Assembly: GCA_963969345.1 (NCBI GenBank)
Contig: OZ017767.1
Span: 12,273,057 to 12,337,056, forward strand
Direction: 5' to 3'
Source: Turbatrix aceti
Taxonomy: Eukaryota; Nematoda; Chromadorea; Rhabditida; Panagrolaimidae
Length of the DNA: 64,000 nt
The translations under genes and the position numbers were made by a program. The notes beneath the pieces were generated by a model. It worked only from the letters and a program-made list of their open reading frames with translations. It did no database searches and was not told where the DNA came from. This document shows positions 12,397-22,802 of the stretch, piece after piece (within the stretch, counting starts at the first letter, position 1; the number at the start of each line of letters is the position of its first letter).

Positions 12397-12404
12397 TCTA
12401 TGTA
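12397..12404. other. Left 8-bp target-site duplication of hAT-like element
   Basis: TCTATGTA directly precedes the element end CAGGGTGGCGAA. The identical octamer follows the other end at 15153-15160. Confidence 0.85.
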
Positions 12405-15152
12405 CAGGGTGGCGAAATTTCCATTGGAATTTGAAATAGGAGAATTATCCCATGTGGTTCCCATGGGATCAGGGGGGCAAATAGGAGATTCCTATGTATG
12501 GGAGTCCCATGGGAAATATCATAGGAATTATCCCGGGATTCTCATCTATCACGGGATAATTCGGAATTTTGAAAATGCGCGATCCACTCACAAAAAAATA
12601 TATCTAAATGTAAGTAGATATGTCTATAAAGAGTTATAGACATAACTATGACTTCAGCACCTGATACACAAAACTATAAATCGGAGCACCGTATAGACAA
12701 AACTATAAATCAAACAAGCTTGGCAAAGCGTGTCAAACACGTTTTCATTGCTTTTGATTTTCAGGCTTCCCTTCCCGCTTCGCGGCATCCGCTGAGTATT
12801 ACTTTTTGGCACGTTCAGGCATTCGTTTACTAACAAAATAAATAAATAAATGACAAAACATAAAACAAAACAAAAAAATGAAAGCATCGTCGAAGTCTTC
12901 TTCATTTTTCTCTGTGAAGCATCGTGGACTTGGCTTTTGCTTGGATGATGCGGTAAATGGTTGTAGCTGGGACAGGATTGAAGTCATCTGAAAGTCTCGA
13001 GGCACCACTGAAAACAAATCAAACCCTGAAACTTTTCTGCCCCAAAATTTGATGTCAACTGCCTTTCAACCGTTTTTTTACCTTTTTTGCAATTGTGAAG
13101 CCAAATCTTGGCACCCCAGCTGTCGCAGCGCAATCCTACCTAACAAATTGCAGAACTCTCATGGCACAATCGCATGAAAAGGAAAGAAAATGGTTGAAAC
13201 TTGGTTGGTATACAAAAAATAGTAAAAACACCCAAAAACTTGGAAAAATTCAAAAACCTACGTCGGTGGAAGAGCTCGGATAAAGTTGTCGATAGGTTGT
13301 ACACGCTGGAGGATGTCGCCGGATGAGTCTGAAACAAAAACAAAATAAATCAAGCCAAAAAAAAACAACAACTGCAACTCGCCCGAAGAAAATAACATAG
13401 ACAAAAAAATAACAAAGTTCGGCTGAACAAACCGAGCGCTGCGACGCAACATTCGTGTTGAGACTCCTCTCCTCAACAACGGAAAAGTCGCAGATCGCGC
13501 AAGTTGTGAAATTATGTATTTGGACGAAATTTATATCTAAATTCGAAAACTTTGGTTTTTGAATTGATATTTAAAAGTTTTTTATTGTGAAAAAATAGAA
13601 TCGAGCATTGTCGTTCGAACTTCTCTATTCACGTTTTTCAAAATTTTCATTTTTGCCAAAATTGAAGGAGGTGTACTAGAAAATTCATTACTTGGTAACA
13701 AATAAAGTTATACATGCAGTTCAAAATGATTTCGAAGCACAACAAAATTCTCTATCTAGTAAAAATATGCACATGCTTCAAAATAATTTTCAAATGCCTG
13801 AAAAACTCAAACTTCTAAAACTTTTGCCTGAAAAATGAATTTTCGAAACTTTTTCGAAGTGTAATCCAAAAACTAAAATCAGAATCGGATTCTACAGTAT
13901 CTTTTACATCTGGATTGATTGTTTCAGAATTTTATATTTTTTCCGTGCGCCAGTGCAAATTTTCTCCTGAACCTCCCTTTTTTTGTTGAGCAAACACCAA
14001 AATTTTTCAAAGTAGGGTTCGGTAAAAAAATCGGCATGGATCGCGTTCGAAATGCATTTACGCGAAAAAGTAGGATCCGGGGCAGAAATGAACGCTGAAG
14101 CGAATGGCGTACTCCGTTTTTTAAATTGAGTTCTAAAAAGTTCCGAAAACCTAATTTTTCTCAGAAATTTCATTTTTTTCGAAACTTCTAAGGTGATAAG
14201 GTATACTTTTTTATTTAAAATCAGTTAGAGAATTTTGTTTCGCTTCAGAATTGCTTTTGTTTGCCTTCATAGCTAATTTTGTTTATGCGCCGCGATTTTT
14301 CTACCATACCTCCTTCGATTTTGTTAATTTTGAACGAATTAAAAAAAAAGAATTATGTCAGCATAAAGAACACCCTTGAATCTGTCTGTAAACAAAATTT
14401 CATAAAAAAAACTGAATTTTGGGCTGAGTTACAATTTTTTTAAATTTGATTTGAAATCCTCATCGCGAAAGTTCATTGACTCGTGCGCAACATGCGAAAG
14501 CGTCGGCAGTCGCGACCTTCCCCCTGATTTTTCTTGAGATATTTGCGCTCGTTTATATACTTTTGTCTATAGCCGATTGAAAAAAATGAAGATGCATTGC
14601 TGGTTCTATACTTTTGTCTACTCCGAATTGTAGACACTGTGTATAAAAGTGTTTTATAGATGTGACTATAAACGAAATTTTTTTGTGAGCAGCCTAAAAT
14701 AACACCGTTATTTTACGCAGGCGCATGTTTTTTTCTTTCCCCTTAGGGAAATGATTTTCATTGTTAATTCTATTAGTACGTAAATAAAATAAAATAAGTG
14801 AGATTTTGGATACCTTTTTTGCATGAACATGCACTTTTTTAAATGTATCAAAAAATAACCTGGGAACTCCCATAAGACTTCCATGGGATAATTCTTTTAT
14901 TTCTAATTCCCATGAGGGCCAGTTGTGCCACCTGGGAACCCCTGAGATTCCCTTGGAAATCCCATGGGAATCCCCTGGAATATTTTTTGCAATTGAAAAA
15001 AAAATTAAAAATTATGTTTTAATAATGTAATAAAATTAACTTTCAATTCTAAAATTCACAGAGGAATTATCCTGTGATAGATGGGAATCCCGTGATACTT
15101 CCCAGGATATTTCTCATGAGACACCCATGGGAATACCCTCTTCGCTACCTTG
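12405..15152. mobile_element. hAT-like DNA transposon, 2748 bp, non-autonomous
   Basis: The element is bounded by CAGGGTGGCGAA on the left and TTCGCTACCTTG on the right; inverted, these match at 10 of 12 positions. An exact 8-bp duplication TCTATGTA flanks both ends. An 8-bp duplication and termini of the form YARNG are the hallmarks of the hAT superfamily. Long subterminal regions about 150-280 bp deep on both sides carry many copies of the palindrome CCCATGGG (for example at 12460 and 12505 on the left, and near 14963 and 15124 on the right). Such sites resemble the repeated subterminal transposase-binding sites of hAT elements. No transposase-sized ORF exists inside, so the element would need a transposase supplied in trans. 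Internal minus-strand pieces near 12.9-13.33 kb look like captured exons. Confidence 0.8.
12903..13328 (-). pseudogene. Captured gene fragment inside the hAT-like element
   Basis: Two minus-strand exon-like pieces can be joined. One runs from 13328 (after acceptor tttgtttcag) to 13262 (donor GTAGGT) and encodes SSGDILQRVQPIDNFIRALP. The other starts just after the acceptor tttgttttcag near 13014 and encodes GASRLSDDFNPVPATTIY and onward to a stop about 100 bp later. Joined, they keep phase. The peptide is not one I recognise, and upstream exons are missing or unclear. Lying deep inside a transposon without transposase, it fits capture of a host gene fragment, but it could also be a relic of the element's own coding region. 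Confidence 0.35.
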
Positions 15153-15160
15153 TCTATGTA
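15153..15160. other. Right 8-bp target-site duplication of hAT-like element
   Basis: TCTATGTA, identical to the octamer at 12397-12404, immediately outside the right inverted terminus. Confidence 0.85.
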
Positions 15161-15316
15161 TATAAAAAACACCAACCTGCATTTTTCAGATCCTTTTGCA
15201 CTTTGAGCTCTATCGCAGGTAGCTACGAGTGACGCAGATAGCTACGATTGACGGCGCCCTCTTCGTGCAATCTCGATACTCATCACTGTCTCTTTAATTT
15301 TGTAATGAGTAATTAT

Positions 15317-15676
15317 CAGTGTAACATCGCCTTCGCCTTCATCGCCCGGAGGCGAAGGCGAAGGCGAAGGCAAAAAATTGATCGCCTCCAATTGCCTTCG
15401 CCTCCATCGCCTTCAGACCTTTACAATTTTGAACAAAAAATTTGAATGGCTTTAAATTCTAACCACAAATAGTCAAAAAACAGCTTTACCACTTTATTTA
15501 ATAGAATTAAAAGCTTTCTATTATCATAATTTCGCTTTCTGCTATGGTTTTGTAATAGAAAATTTGAGAATTGACACCAAAGGCGCCTCTGATCGCCTCC
15601 GTCTCTGGAGGCGCCTTCATCGCCTTCGCCTTCGCCTCCGGAGGCGAAGGCAATAATTTTGGTTTGCGTTACACTG
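15317..15676. mobile_element. hAT-type MITE, 360 bp, with GGCGAAGGC-rich arms
   Basis: The element begins CAGTGTAAC and ends GTTACACTG, a perfect 9-bp inverted terminus of the YARNG type. The octamer GTAATTAT is present immediately outside on both sides (15309-15316 and 15677-15684). Inside, both ends carry short tandem GCGAAGG/CCTTCGC motifs in inverted orientation, so the whole element can fold back. There is no coding capacity. It lies only 150 bp from the larger hAT-like element but has different termini, so it is a separate family. Confidence 0.85.
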
Positions 15677-15700
15677 GTAATTATGCACGAGTAAGAGTAA

Positions 15701-15740
15701 TAAAGTAAAGTAAAGTAAAGTAAAGTAAAGTAAAGTAAAG
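15701..15740. repeat. (TAAAG)8 tandem repeat
   Basis: Eight perfect copies of the pentamer TAAAG just outside the right end of the hAT-type MITE. Confidence 0.95.
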
Positions 15741-16089
15741 TATTACTTTCATAGTATCATAGTATTACTATCATAGTACTACTTTCATTCATCTCCCCTT
15801 ACTTGGCATGTTATTACGTAAATAGAAAACAACAAATAGGCAAATGTTTTATGTTGCATTAACAGTAATCCATGGGGCAGACAAAGTTACTTACGCGTCA
15901 GCAAACGCGTCCTTTCAAAAATAAGCTATCTACTTTTACGTAACGACAAAAAAATAAAAAGAACAAATCAGATATCCCTTGTGATTTATTTTTGTTGACA
16001 AGAGATGCCAATGATCATAAATAATTTGGAACATTTTACAACAATATTTTTTCTTTTGGTACACAAAAAACATTCATGTATAGTAGTTT

Positions 16090-16117
16090 TTTATTTATTT
16101 ATTTATTTATTTATTTA
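16090..16117. repeat. (TTTA)n tetranucleotide repeat
   Basis: About seven tandem TTTA units in AT-rich DNA. Confidence 0.85.
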
Positions 16118-17130
16118 CTGTCCTTCTTAATAGTAGTTAGTATATTTTCAAAGAGCTACTAAAACATATATCGATTCTAATAAAGCATTTCAAAATGGTT
16201 AATTAGATGTGCCGTTATGCGTATTTGTCTTTCTTGTGACCTGCATGCCCAAAGTATAGCTTATGACTTGCCACTAAGTAAGCATTAGCTTGAGTTTCTG
16301 GGAGAAAAAAGAAAGAAAACGCGTGAGTTATTGATGTTACATTTTTATCTTCATTTTTGGAATGCTATGCCTACGCATGTCGGGGTGTGTATATTTATAA
16401 TCATGCATTAGTTGTTAGTCACAGGTTGTCAGTGAAAAACAGTGTTGCTTCTGTCAATGTCCTTATTTTTTCCTTAAAAAAATTTTTAATTGGATATAAT
16501 TTTAAAACGGCATTACTTTTGAGTAAAAAACGGTAATTAACAAGCAGATTGTACCTGCTTATGGAGACATCATTATAATTCCCTTCTGCTTTTCAGCCGC
16601 TGGCAAAAACTATTTATTCAGGTTAGTAAGGCAGTGCGTATGAGAAGTACCCCTCTCCATTCGGTGTCCGGATTTAATTTTTTTTTACTTGTTGTTGTTG
16701 CAGGCTGTATTGATGTAATGCATAAGCGTCGTAAGCGTATCACTGTTCACTACTATTCATCGCTGTTGTCTTCTGCAAATCGTAACAAATGGTCAGTTGT
16801 TTTTTAAATTCATTTTGTTAGTATAACTTCTCTCTGGGGATTTTGAGAACTTTTCACTAGACCACTAGACAAACTGGAACAGAAGTATGTATTGTTTTAC
16901 TTCATATGCCAGAAAAAAAGATACAAATTTACAAAAACGTGAATAAAAACTTAATAACCACGAATCGGACAACAAGCTAACTCTCCATCCTTGTAACTTA
17001 TTGTATGTCTGTGGCAGTAAATAAGGAAAAAAAAGTAAATAAAAAAAACAGACAGATATGTATGTAAATGCAATATGTATTTGGCGTCTTTTTTGAGAAA
17101 TTTTGTACTTGATTACACTTTGATTATTTT

Positions 17131-17158
17131 TTAATTCGCTGTTAAAACAGCGAATTAA
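17131..17158. repeat. Perfect 13-bp inverted repeat
   Basis: TTAATTCGCTGTT at 17131-17143 is followed after two bases by its exact complement at 17146-17158. It can form a tight hairpin. No flanking T-run or gene gives it a clear role. Confidence 0.8.
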
Positions 17159-18215
17159 CGTTTTACAAAAAAAAAAGATTTTTTTCTTTTTTACTTTTCT
17201 AAAAACTCCTTTGTAAAAAAATCTATGTTTTATTCAACAATGTGTAGCGTCAATAATGACTCATTAAGATTTTATTAATCCGTTTTAGTTCTGTTTTGAT
17301 ATTTTGTTTTCAAAAAACTGAACTAACTTTGATGATTGTTTTAAAATGTCAAACGTTACAACACAACAAATATATAGAAATATTAGTCCGGCAAAAATTG
17401 TTTACAGATCTGTACTTTTAAAAATATTAAATTTTACATAAGTGATTCTACTTTTTATTAACTCATTATCTTGATTGACTGCAAGATATCTCAAAAATCG
17501 GATTTTTTACTGATTTTTACGCAATGACAATTCAAACAGCAGGGGCATCCGAGTACACCATTTAATGCAGATAAGGAGTCTGTATTTATAACAACAATCC
17601 CTTGTCTTTCATCTCCGTCACAGAAGCCAGAAAAAATGTAGCATTCTGTCTGAGTGGAGTGGTGGCCTTATCTTGGTGGATTTTATTTTGTTATCCGCTT
17701 GTCTTTTTTCTCAATGGCTTGGAAGTCAGTAAGATGTTGCGGCAAACGAGTACTTATGCTTCACATCATTATTGGGGCTGGTTGCACTCTGTCTGTCATA
17801 TTTACAGTTATTTTTAATAATTTCTTTGTATTAAAAAAAACAAATGCTTGACAGATTCCAACTTCTTGGTTTTTAGTTAATGCACTATTTTTTATACGAT
17901 ATTCAAGGCATAAAAAATAGAAATGCCAGTTTTTTCACACGACTAAGTTTTGTTTGATCAAACGAATAATTTGAAACCATTTCGACCCTGTATTATGAAA
18001 ATTATTTTTTCATTGCAAATGATGGTTTAAACATAAATTAAAAAATGTTATGTGCAAGTTGACACTTAATACCTGTTTGTTCCATCATTGCATATCGTAT
18101 TCATTTACTACACAATATATTTTTCCGTGCCGATCGGCCAAACCTTTTTTAAAATTAACCACGCTTTAAACTAAAAATATTGGAACCAAATCAGCTTTCT
18201 TGTTACGACTTACAA

Positions 18216-20710
18216 CCAGCGCGCTAAAGCGCGCTGGCACGGCCACGTCCGCTCGGTCGCCGCTCCGCGGGCGCTTCGCGCCCGCTTCGCTGGCTCCCTC
18301 GCTCCAACTGGTTCTTGCCACGCCCGCTCGGTCGCCGCTCCGCGGGCGCTTCGCGCCCGCTTCGCTGGCTCCCTCGCTCCAACTGGTTCTTGCCACGCCC
18401 GCTCGGTCGCCGCTCCGCGGGCGCTTCGCGCCCGCTTCGCTGGCTCCCTCGCTCCAACTGGTTCTTGCCACGCCCGCTCGGTCGCCGCTCCGCGGGCGCT
18501 TCGCGCCCGCTTCGCAGGCTCCCTCGCTCCAACTGGTTCTTGCCACGTCCGCTCGCTCGCTTCGCTCGCTCGCTCCAACTGGTTCTTGCCACGTCCGCTC
18601 GCTCGCTTCGCTCGCTCGCTCCAACTGGACCTTGCCACGTCCGCTCGCTCGCTTCGCTCGCTCGCTCCAACTGGTTCTTGTCACGTCCGCTCGCTCGCTT
18701 CGCTCGCTCGCTCCAACTGGTTCTTGCCACGTCCGCTCGCTCGCTTCGCTCGCTCGCTCCAACTGGATCGTTCTCCCCGTAGGCACAGGGTTTTATCGTG
18801 GAAGGGTCACTCGTTCACTCGCTCGCCTGCGGCTCGCTCGCTCACTTCGCTCCGCAACGGGTTCGTTCTTCACGTAGGCGCAGGGTTGTACCGAGGAAAA
18901 GTCGCTTGTTCGTTCGCTCGCCTGCGGCTCGCTCACTCACTTCGCTCCGCAACGGGTGAAAGGGTCGCTCGTTCACTCGCTCGCCTGCGGCTCGCTCACT
19001 CACTACGCTCCGCAACGGGTGAAAGGGTCGCTCGTTCACTCGCTCGCCTGCGGCTCGCTCGCTCACTTCGCTCCGCCACTGGTTCGTTCTCCCCGTGGGC
19101 ACAGGGTTGTACCGTGGAAAAGTCGCTTGTTCGTTCGCTCGCCTGCGGCTCGCTCACTAACTACGCTCCGCAACGGGTGAAAGGGTCGCTCGTTCACTCG
19201 CTCGCCTGCGGCTCGCTCACTAACTACGCTCCGCAAAGGGTGAAAGGGTCGCTCGTTCACTCGCTCGCCTGCGGCTCGCTCGCTCACTTCGCTCTGCAAC
19301 GGGTTCGTTCTTCACGTAGGCGCAGGGATTGTACCGTGGAAAAGTCACTTGTTCGTTCGCTCGCCTGCGGCTCGCTCACTCACTACGCTCCGCAACGGGT
19401 GAAAGGGTCGCTCGTTCACTCGCTCGCCTGCGGCTCGCTCGCTCACTTCGCTCCGCAACGGGTGAAAGAGTCGCTCGTTCGCTCGCTCGCCTGCGGCTCG
19501 CTCACTCACTTCGCTCCGCAACGGGTTTGTTCTTCACGGGGGCACAGGGTTGTACCATGAAAGAGTCGCTCGTTCGTTCTCTCCGCAATGGGTAAAAGGG
19601 TCGCTCGTTCGTTCGCTCGCCTGCGGCTCGCTCACTCACTTCGCTCCGCAAACGGGTTTGTTCTCCACGGGGGCACAGGGTTGTACCGTGAAAGAGTCGC
19701 TCGTTCGTTCTCTCCGCAATGGGTAAAAGGGTCGCTCGTTCGTTCGCTCGCCTGCGGCTCGCTCACTCACTACGCTCCGCAACGGGTGAAAGTGTCGCTC
19801 GTTCGCTCGCTCGTCTGCGGCTCGCTCACTCACTACGCTCCGCAACGGGTGAAAGTGTCGCTCGTTCGCTCGCTCGCCTGCGGCTCGCGAGCTTTCTTCG
19901 CTCCGTAACTGGTTCATTCTCCACGTAGGAAAAGTATTTGGGTGAAAAAGTTTTTGACCCTAGGCACATTTACTTTTGACATACAACCTTTAGTATTATC
20001 ATATTCGGATTCCCCACACTTTTCCGGTTCGAATGATACCAAATACCTTTTTTGTCTATTTTGACACTCTATGCCCCGTATTTACCCCGCGCGACCCCGG
20101 AGCAACTCCCAATATTCATAATTGATGAATTATTAGCTTTACTAATTACGTAAAGAAGCTTGCACCCACGCGGGATTGAACCCGGACCCCTCCGGTTATA
20201 ATCCCGGACCCGACCCATTACGCCACAAACGCATTGGTTTTAGCAACTTTCTCCCCACTTTGAACCTTGGGCGTTGTGAGTTTTTGCACTAACCGATGCC
20301 TCCAATTCCTTTCTCTGACCGAGCTGCAATCTCTGCACTCTCTGCTTCTGCCTGGCTTTGCACGCTGACTCTCGCATTAATCCCGAGATAAAGTGAATTT
20401 TTCTGAGCTCTGGGTGAAAGATCCCCAGAATATCGTTATATAGATCGAAAGCTTACATCAAGGCGCAAACTTTTGTCGGAGCGGATTTTTGAATTTCGAA
20501 AATTTTTTCGGAAAACTTTTCGTTTGAAAATTTGGCTCACCTTGTTTTTCGCTAATCCGGATAAAAGTCCCGGATATGCTCGACAACTTGGCTATCGATT
20601 CTATAGAAGATCTTATATCAACTTTTTAGTCCTAGGAAAAAAATTTTAGAAATTTTGTTAGTGCCGTTCTTCTGATCGAGCTCAGACCCCCTTGTTACTT
20701 ACATATATAT
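18216..20710. repeat. Composite satellite unit 1
   Basis: This is the first of four head-to-tail units. Order within the unit: palindrome CCAGCGCGCT-AA-AGCGCGCTGG (18216-18237); four copies of a 75-bp GC-rich repeat (about 18240-18540); about five copies of a 46-bp derivative built from CGCTCGCTTCGCTCGCTCG (about 18541-18765); a long array of 63-bp repeats containing CTCGCCTGCGGCTCGCTCA (about 18780-19910); then an AT-rich spacer (about 19925-20710) carrying a tRNA-like sequence. The 75- and 46-bp repeats share the tail CTCCAACTGGTTCTTGCCAC, so one is derived from the other. Many overlapping Arg/Ser/Ala/Leu-rich open frames cross the arrays on both strands because the repeats lack stop codons; they are not genes. 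Confidence 0.95.
20161..20233 (-). repeat. tRNA-like sequence, copy 1 (anticodon position UAU)
   Basis: A 73-bp stretch read on the minus strand has a box A matching TRGYNNARNNG (TGGCGTAATGG) and a box B matching GGTTCRANNCC (GGTTCAATCCC). TTC falls at canonical positions 54-56. The anticodon loop is ATTATAA, placing UAU (Ile) after U33. The acceptor arms can pair only with many G-U pairs, and the T and anticodon stems contain mismatches. That argues for a tRNA pseudogene or a tRNA-derived SINE head rather than a working tRNA. An intact Pol III promoter is plausible. Confidence 0.55.
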
Positions 20711-22802
20711 CCAGCGCGCTAAAGCGCGCTGGCACGGCCACGTCCGCTCGGTCGCCGCTCCGCGGGCGCTTCGCGCCCGCTTCGCTGGCTCCCTCGCTCC
20801 AACTGGTTCTTGCCACGCCCGCTCGGTCGCCGCTCCGCGGGCGCTTCGCGCCCGCTTCGCTGGCTCCCTCGCTCCAACTGGTTCTTGCCACGCCCGCTCG
20901 GTCGCCGCTCCGCGGGCGCTTCGCGCCCGCTTCGCTGGCTCCCTCGCTCCAACTGGTTCTTGCCACGCCCGCTCGGTCGCCGCTCCGCGGGCGCTTCGCG
21001 CCCGCTTCGCTGGCTCCCTCGCTCCAACTGGTTCTTGCCACGCCCGCTCGGTCGCCGCTCCGCGGGCGCTTCGCGCCCGCTTCGCAGGCTCCCTCGCTCC
21101 AACTGGTTCTTGCCACGTCCGCTCGCTCGCTTCGCTCGCTCGCTCCAACTGGTTCTTGCCACGTCCGCTCGCTCGCTTCGCTCGCTCGCTCCAACTGGAT
21201 CTTGCCACGTCCGCTCGCTCGCTTCGCTCGCTCGCTCCAACTGGTTCTTGTCACGTCCGCTCGCTCGCTTCGCTCGCTCGCTCCAACTGGTTCGTTCTCC
21301 ACGTAGGCACAGGGTTTTATCGTGGAAGGGTCACTCGTTCACTCGCTCGCCTGCGGCTCGCTCGCTCACTTCGCTCCGCAACGGGTTCGTTCTTCACGTA
21401 GGCGCAGGGATTGTACCGTGGAAAAGTCACTTGTTCGTTCGCTCGCCTGCGGCTCGCTCACTCACTACGCTCCGCAACGGGTGAAAGGGTCGCTCGTTCA
21501 CTCGCTCGCCTGCGGCTCGCTCGCTCACTTCGCTCCGCAACGGGTGAAAGAGTCGCTCGTTCGCTCGCTCGCCTGCGGCTCGCTCACTCACTTCGCTCCG
21601 CAACGGGTTTGTTCTTCACGGGGGCACAGGGTTGTACCATGAAAGAGTCGCTCGTTCGTTCTCTCCGCAATGGGTAAAAGGGTCGCTCGTTCGTTCGCTC
21701 GCCTGCGGCTCGCTCACTCACTTCGCTCCGCAAACGGGTTTGTTCTCCACGGGGGCACAGGGTTGTACCGTGAAAGAGTCGCTCGTTCGTTCTCTCCGCA
21801 ATGGGTAAAAGGGTCGCTCGTTCGTTCGCTCGCCTGCGGCTCGCTCACTCACTACGCTCCGCAACGGGTGAAAGTGTCGCTCGTTCGCTCGCTCGTCTGC
21901 GGCTCGCTCACTCACTACGCTCCGCAACGGGTGAAAGTGTCGCTCGTTCGCTCGCTCGCCTGCGGCTCGCGAGCTTTCTTCGCTCCGTAACTGGTTCATT
22001 CTCCACGTAGGAAAAGTATTTGGGTGAAAAAGTTTTTGACCCTAGGCACATTTACTTTTGACATACAACCTTTAGTATTATCATATTCGGATTCCCCACA
22101 CTTTTCCGGTTCGAATGATACCAAATACCTTTTTTGTCTATTTTGACACTCTATGCCCCGTATTTACCCCGCGCGACCCCGGAGCAACTCCCAATATTCA
22201 TAATTGATGAATTATTAGCTTTACTAATTACGTAAAGAAGCTTGCACCCACGCGGGATTGAACCCGGACCCCTCCGGTTATAATCCCGGACCCGACCCAT
22301 TACGCCACAAACGCATTGGTTTTAGCAACTTTCTCCCCACTTTGAACCTTGGGCGTTGTGAGTTTTTGCACTAACCGATGCCTCCAATTCCTTTCTCTGA
22401 CCGAGCTGCAATCTCTGCACTCTCTGCTTCTGCCTGGCTTTGCACGCTGACTCTCGCATTAATCCCGAGATAAAGTGAATTTTTCTGAGCTCTGGGTGAA
22501 AGATCCCCAGAATATCGTTATATAGATCGAAAGCTTACATCAAGGCGCAAACTTTTGTCGGAGCGGATTTTTGAATTTCGAAAATTTTTTCGGAAAACTT
22601 TTCGTTTGAAAATTTGGCTCACCTTGTTTTTCGCTAATCCGGATAAAAGTCCCGGATATGCTCGACAACTTGGCTATCGATTCTATAGAAGATCTTATAT
22701 CAACTTTTTAGTCCTAGGAAAAAAATTTTAGAAATTTTGTTAGTGCCGTTCTTCTGATCGAGCTCAGACCCCCTTGTTACTTACATATATATAGTAAAGT
22801 AA
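20711..22802. repeat. Composite satellite unit 2
   Basis: Same order as unit 1: palindrome at 20711-20732, five 75-bp repeats, four 46-bp repeats, a shorter 63-bp array to about 21990, then the AT-rich spacer. From about 21390 onward it repeats unit 1 (about 19310 onward) almost base for base at a distance of 2082 bp. It also repeats unit 4 at a distance of 4805 bp. The near-identity indicates recent duplication or gene conversion. The spacer ends in TATATATAGTAAAGTA directly before the next palindrome. Confidence 0.95.
22243..22315 (-). repeat. tRNA-like sequence, copy 2
   Basis: Identical to the copy at 20161-20233, including both Pol III boxes and the UAU anticodon position, displaced by 2082 bp with its whole unit. 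Confidence 0.55.

Larger units (their letters stand above)
15685..18215. other. AT-rich gene-poor stretch with simple repeats and orphan exon-like segments
   Basis: About 2.5 kb between the MITE and the satellite block. It contains a TAAAG tandem tract (15701-15740), a TTTA tract (about 16090-16117), a perfect hairpin at 17131-17158, and isolated splice-bounded open segments near 16.6, 16.7 and 17.6 kb that do not assemble into a gene. Nothing else was recognised. Confidence 0.5.

Noticed and set aside
18240..19910. CRISPR-like alternation of repeats
   Set aside because: The units are tandem without unique spacers, and the context is eukaryotic with introns.
20161..20233. Functional tRNA-Ile gene
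   Set aside because: Acceptor pairing relies mostly on G-U pairs, the anticodon and T stems have mismatches, and it is locked in a satellite unit; kept as tRNA-like repeat.
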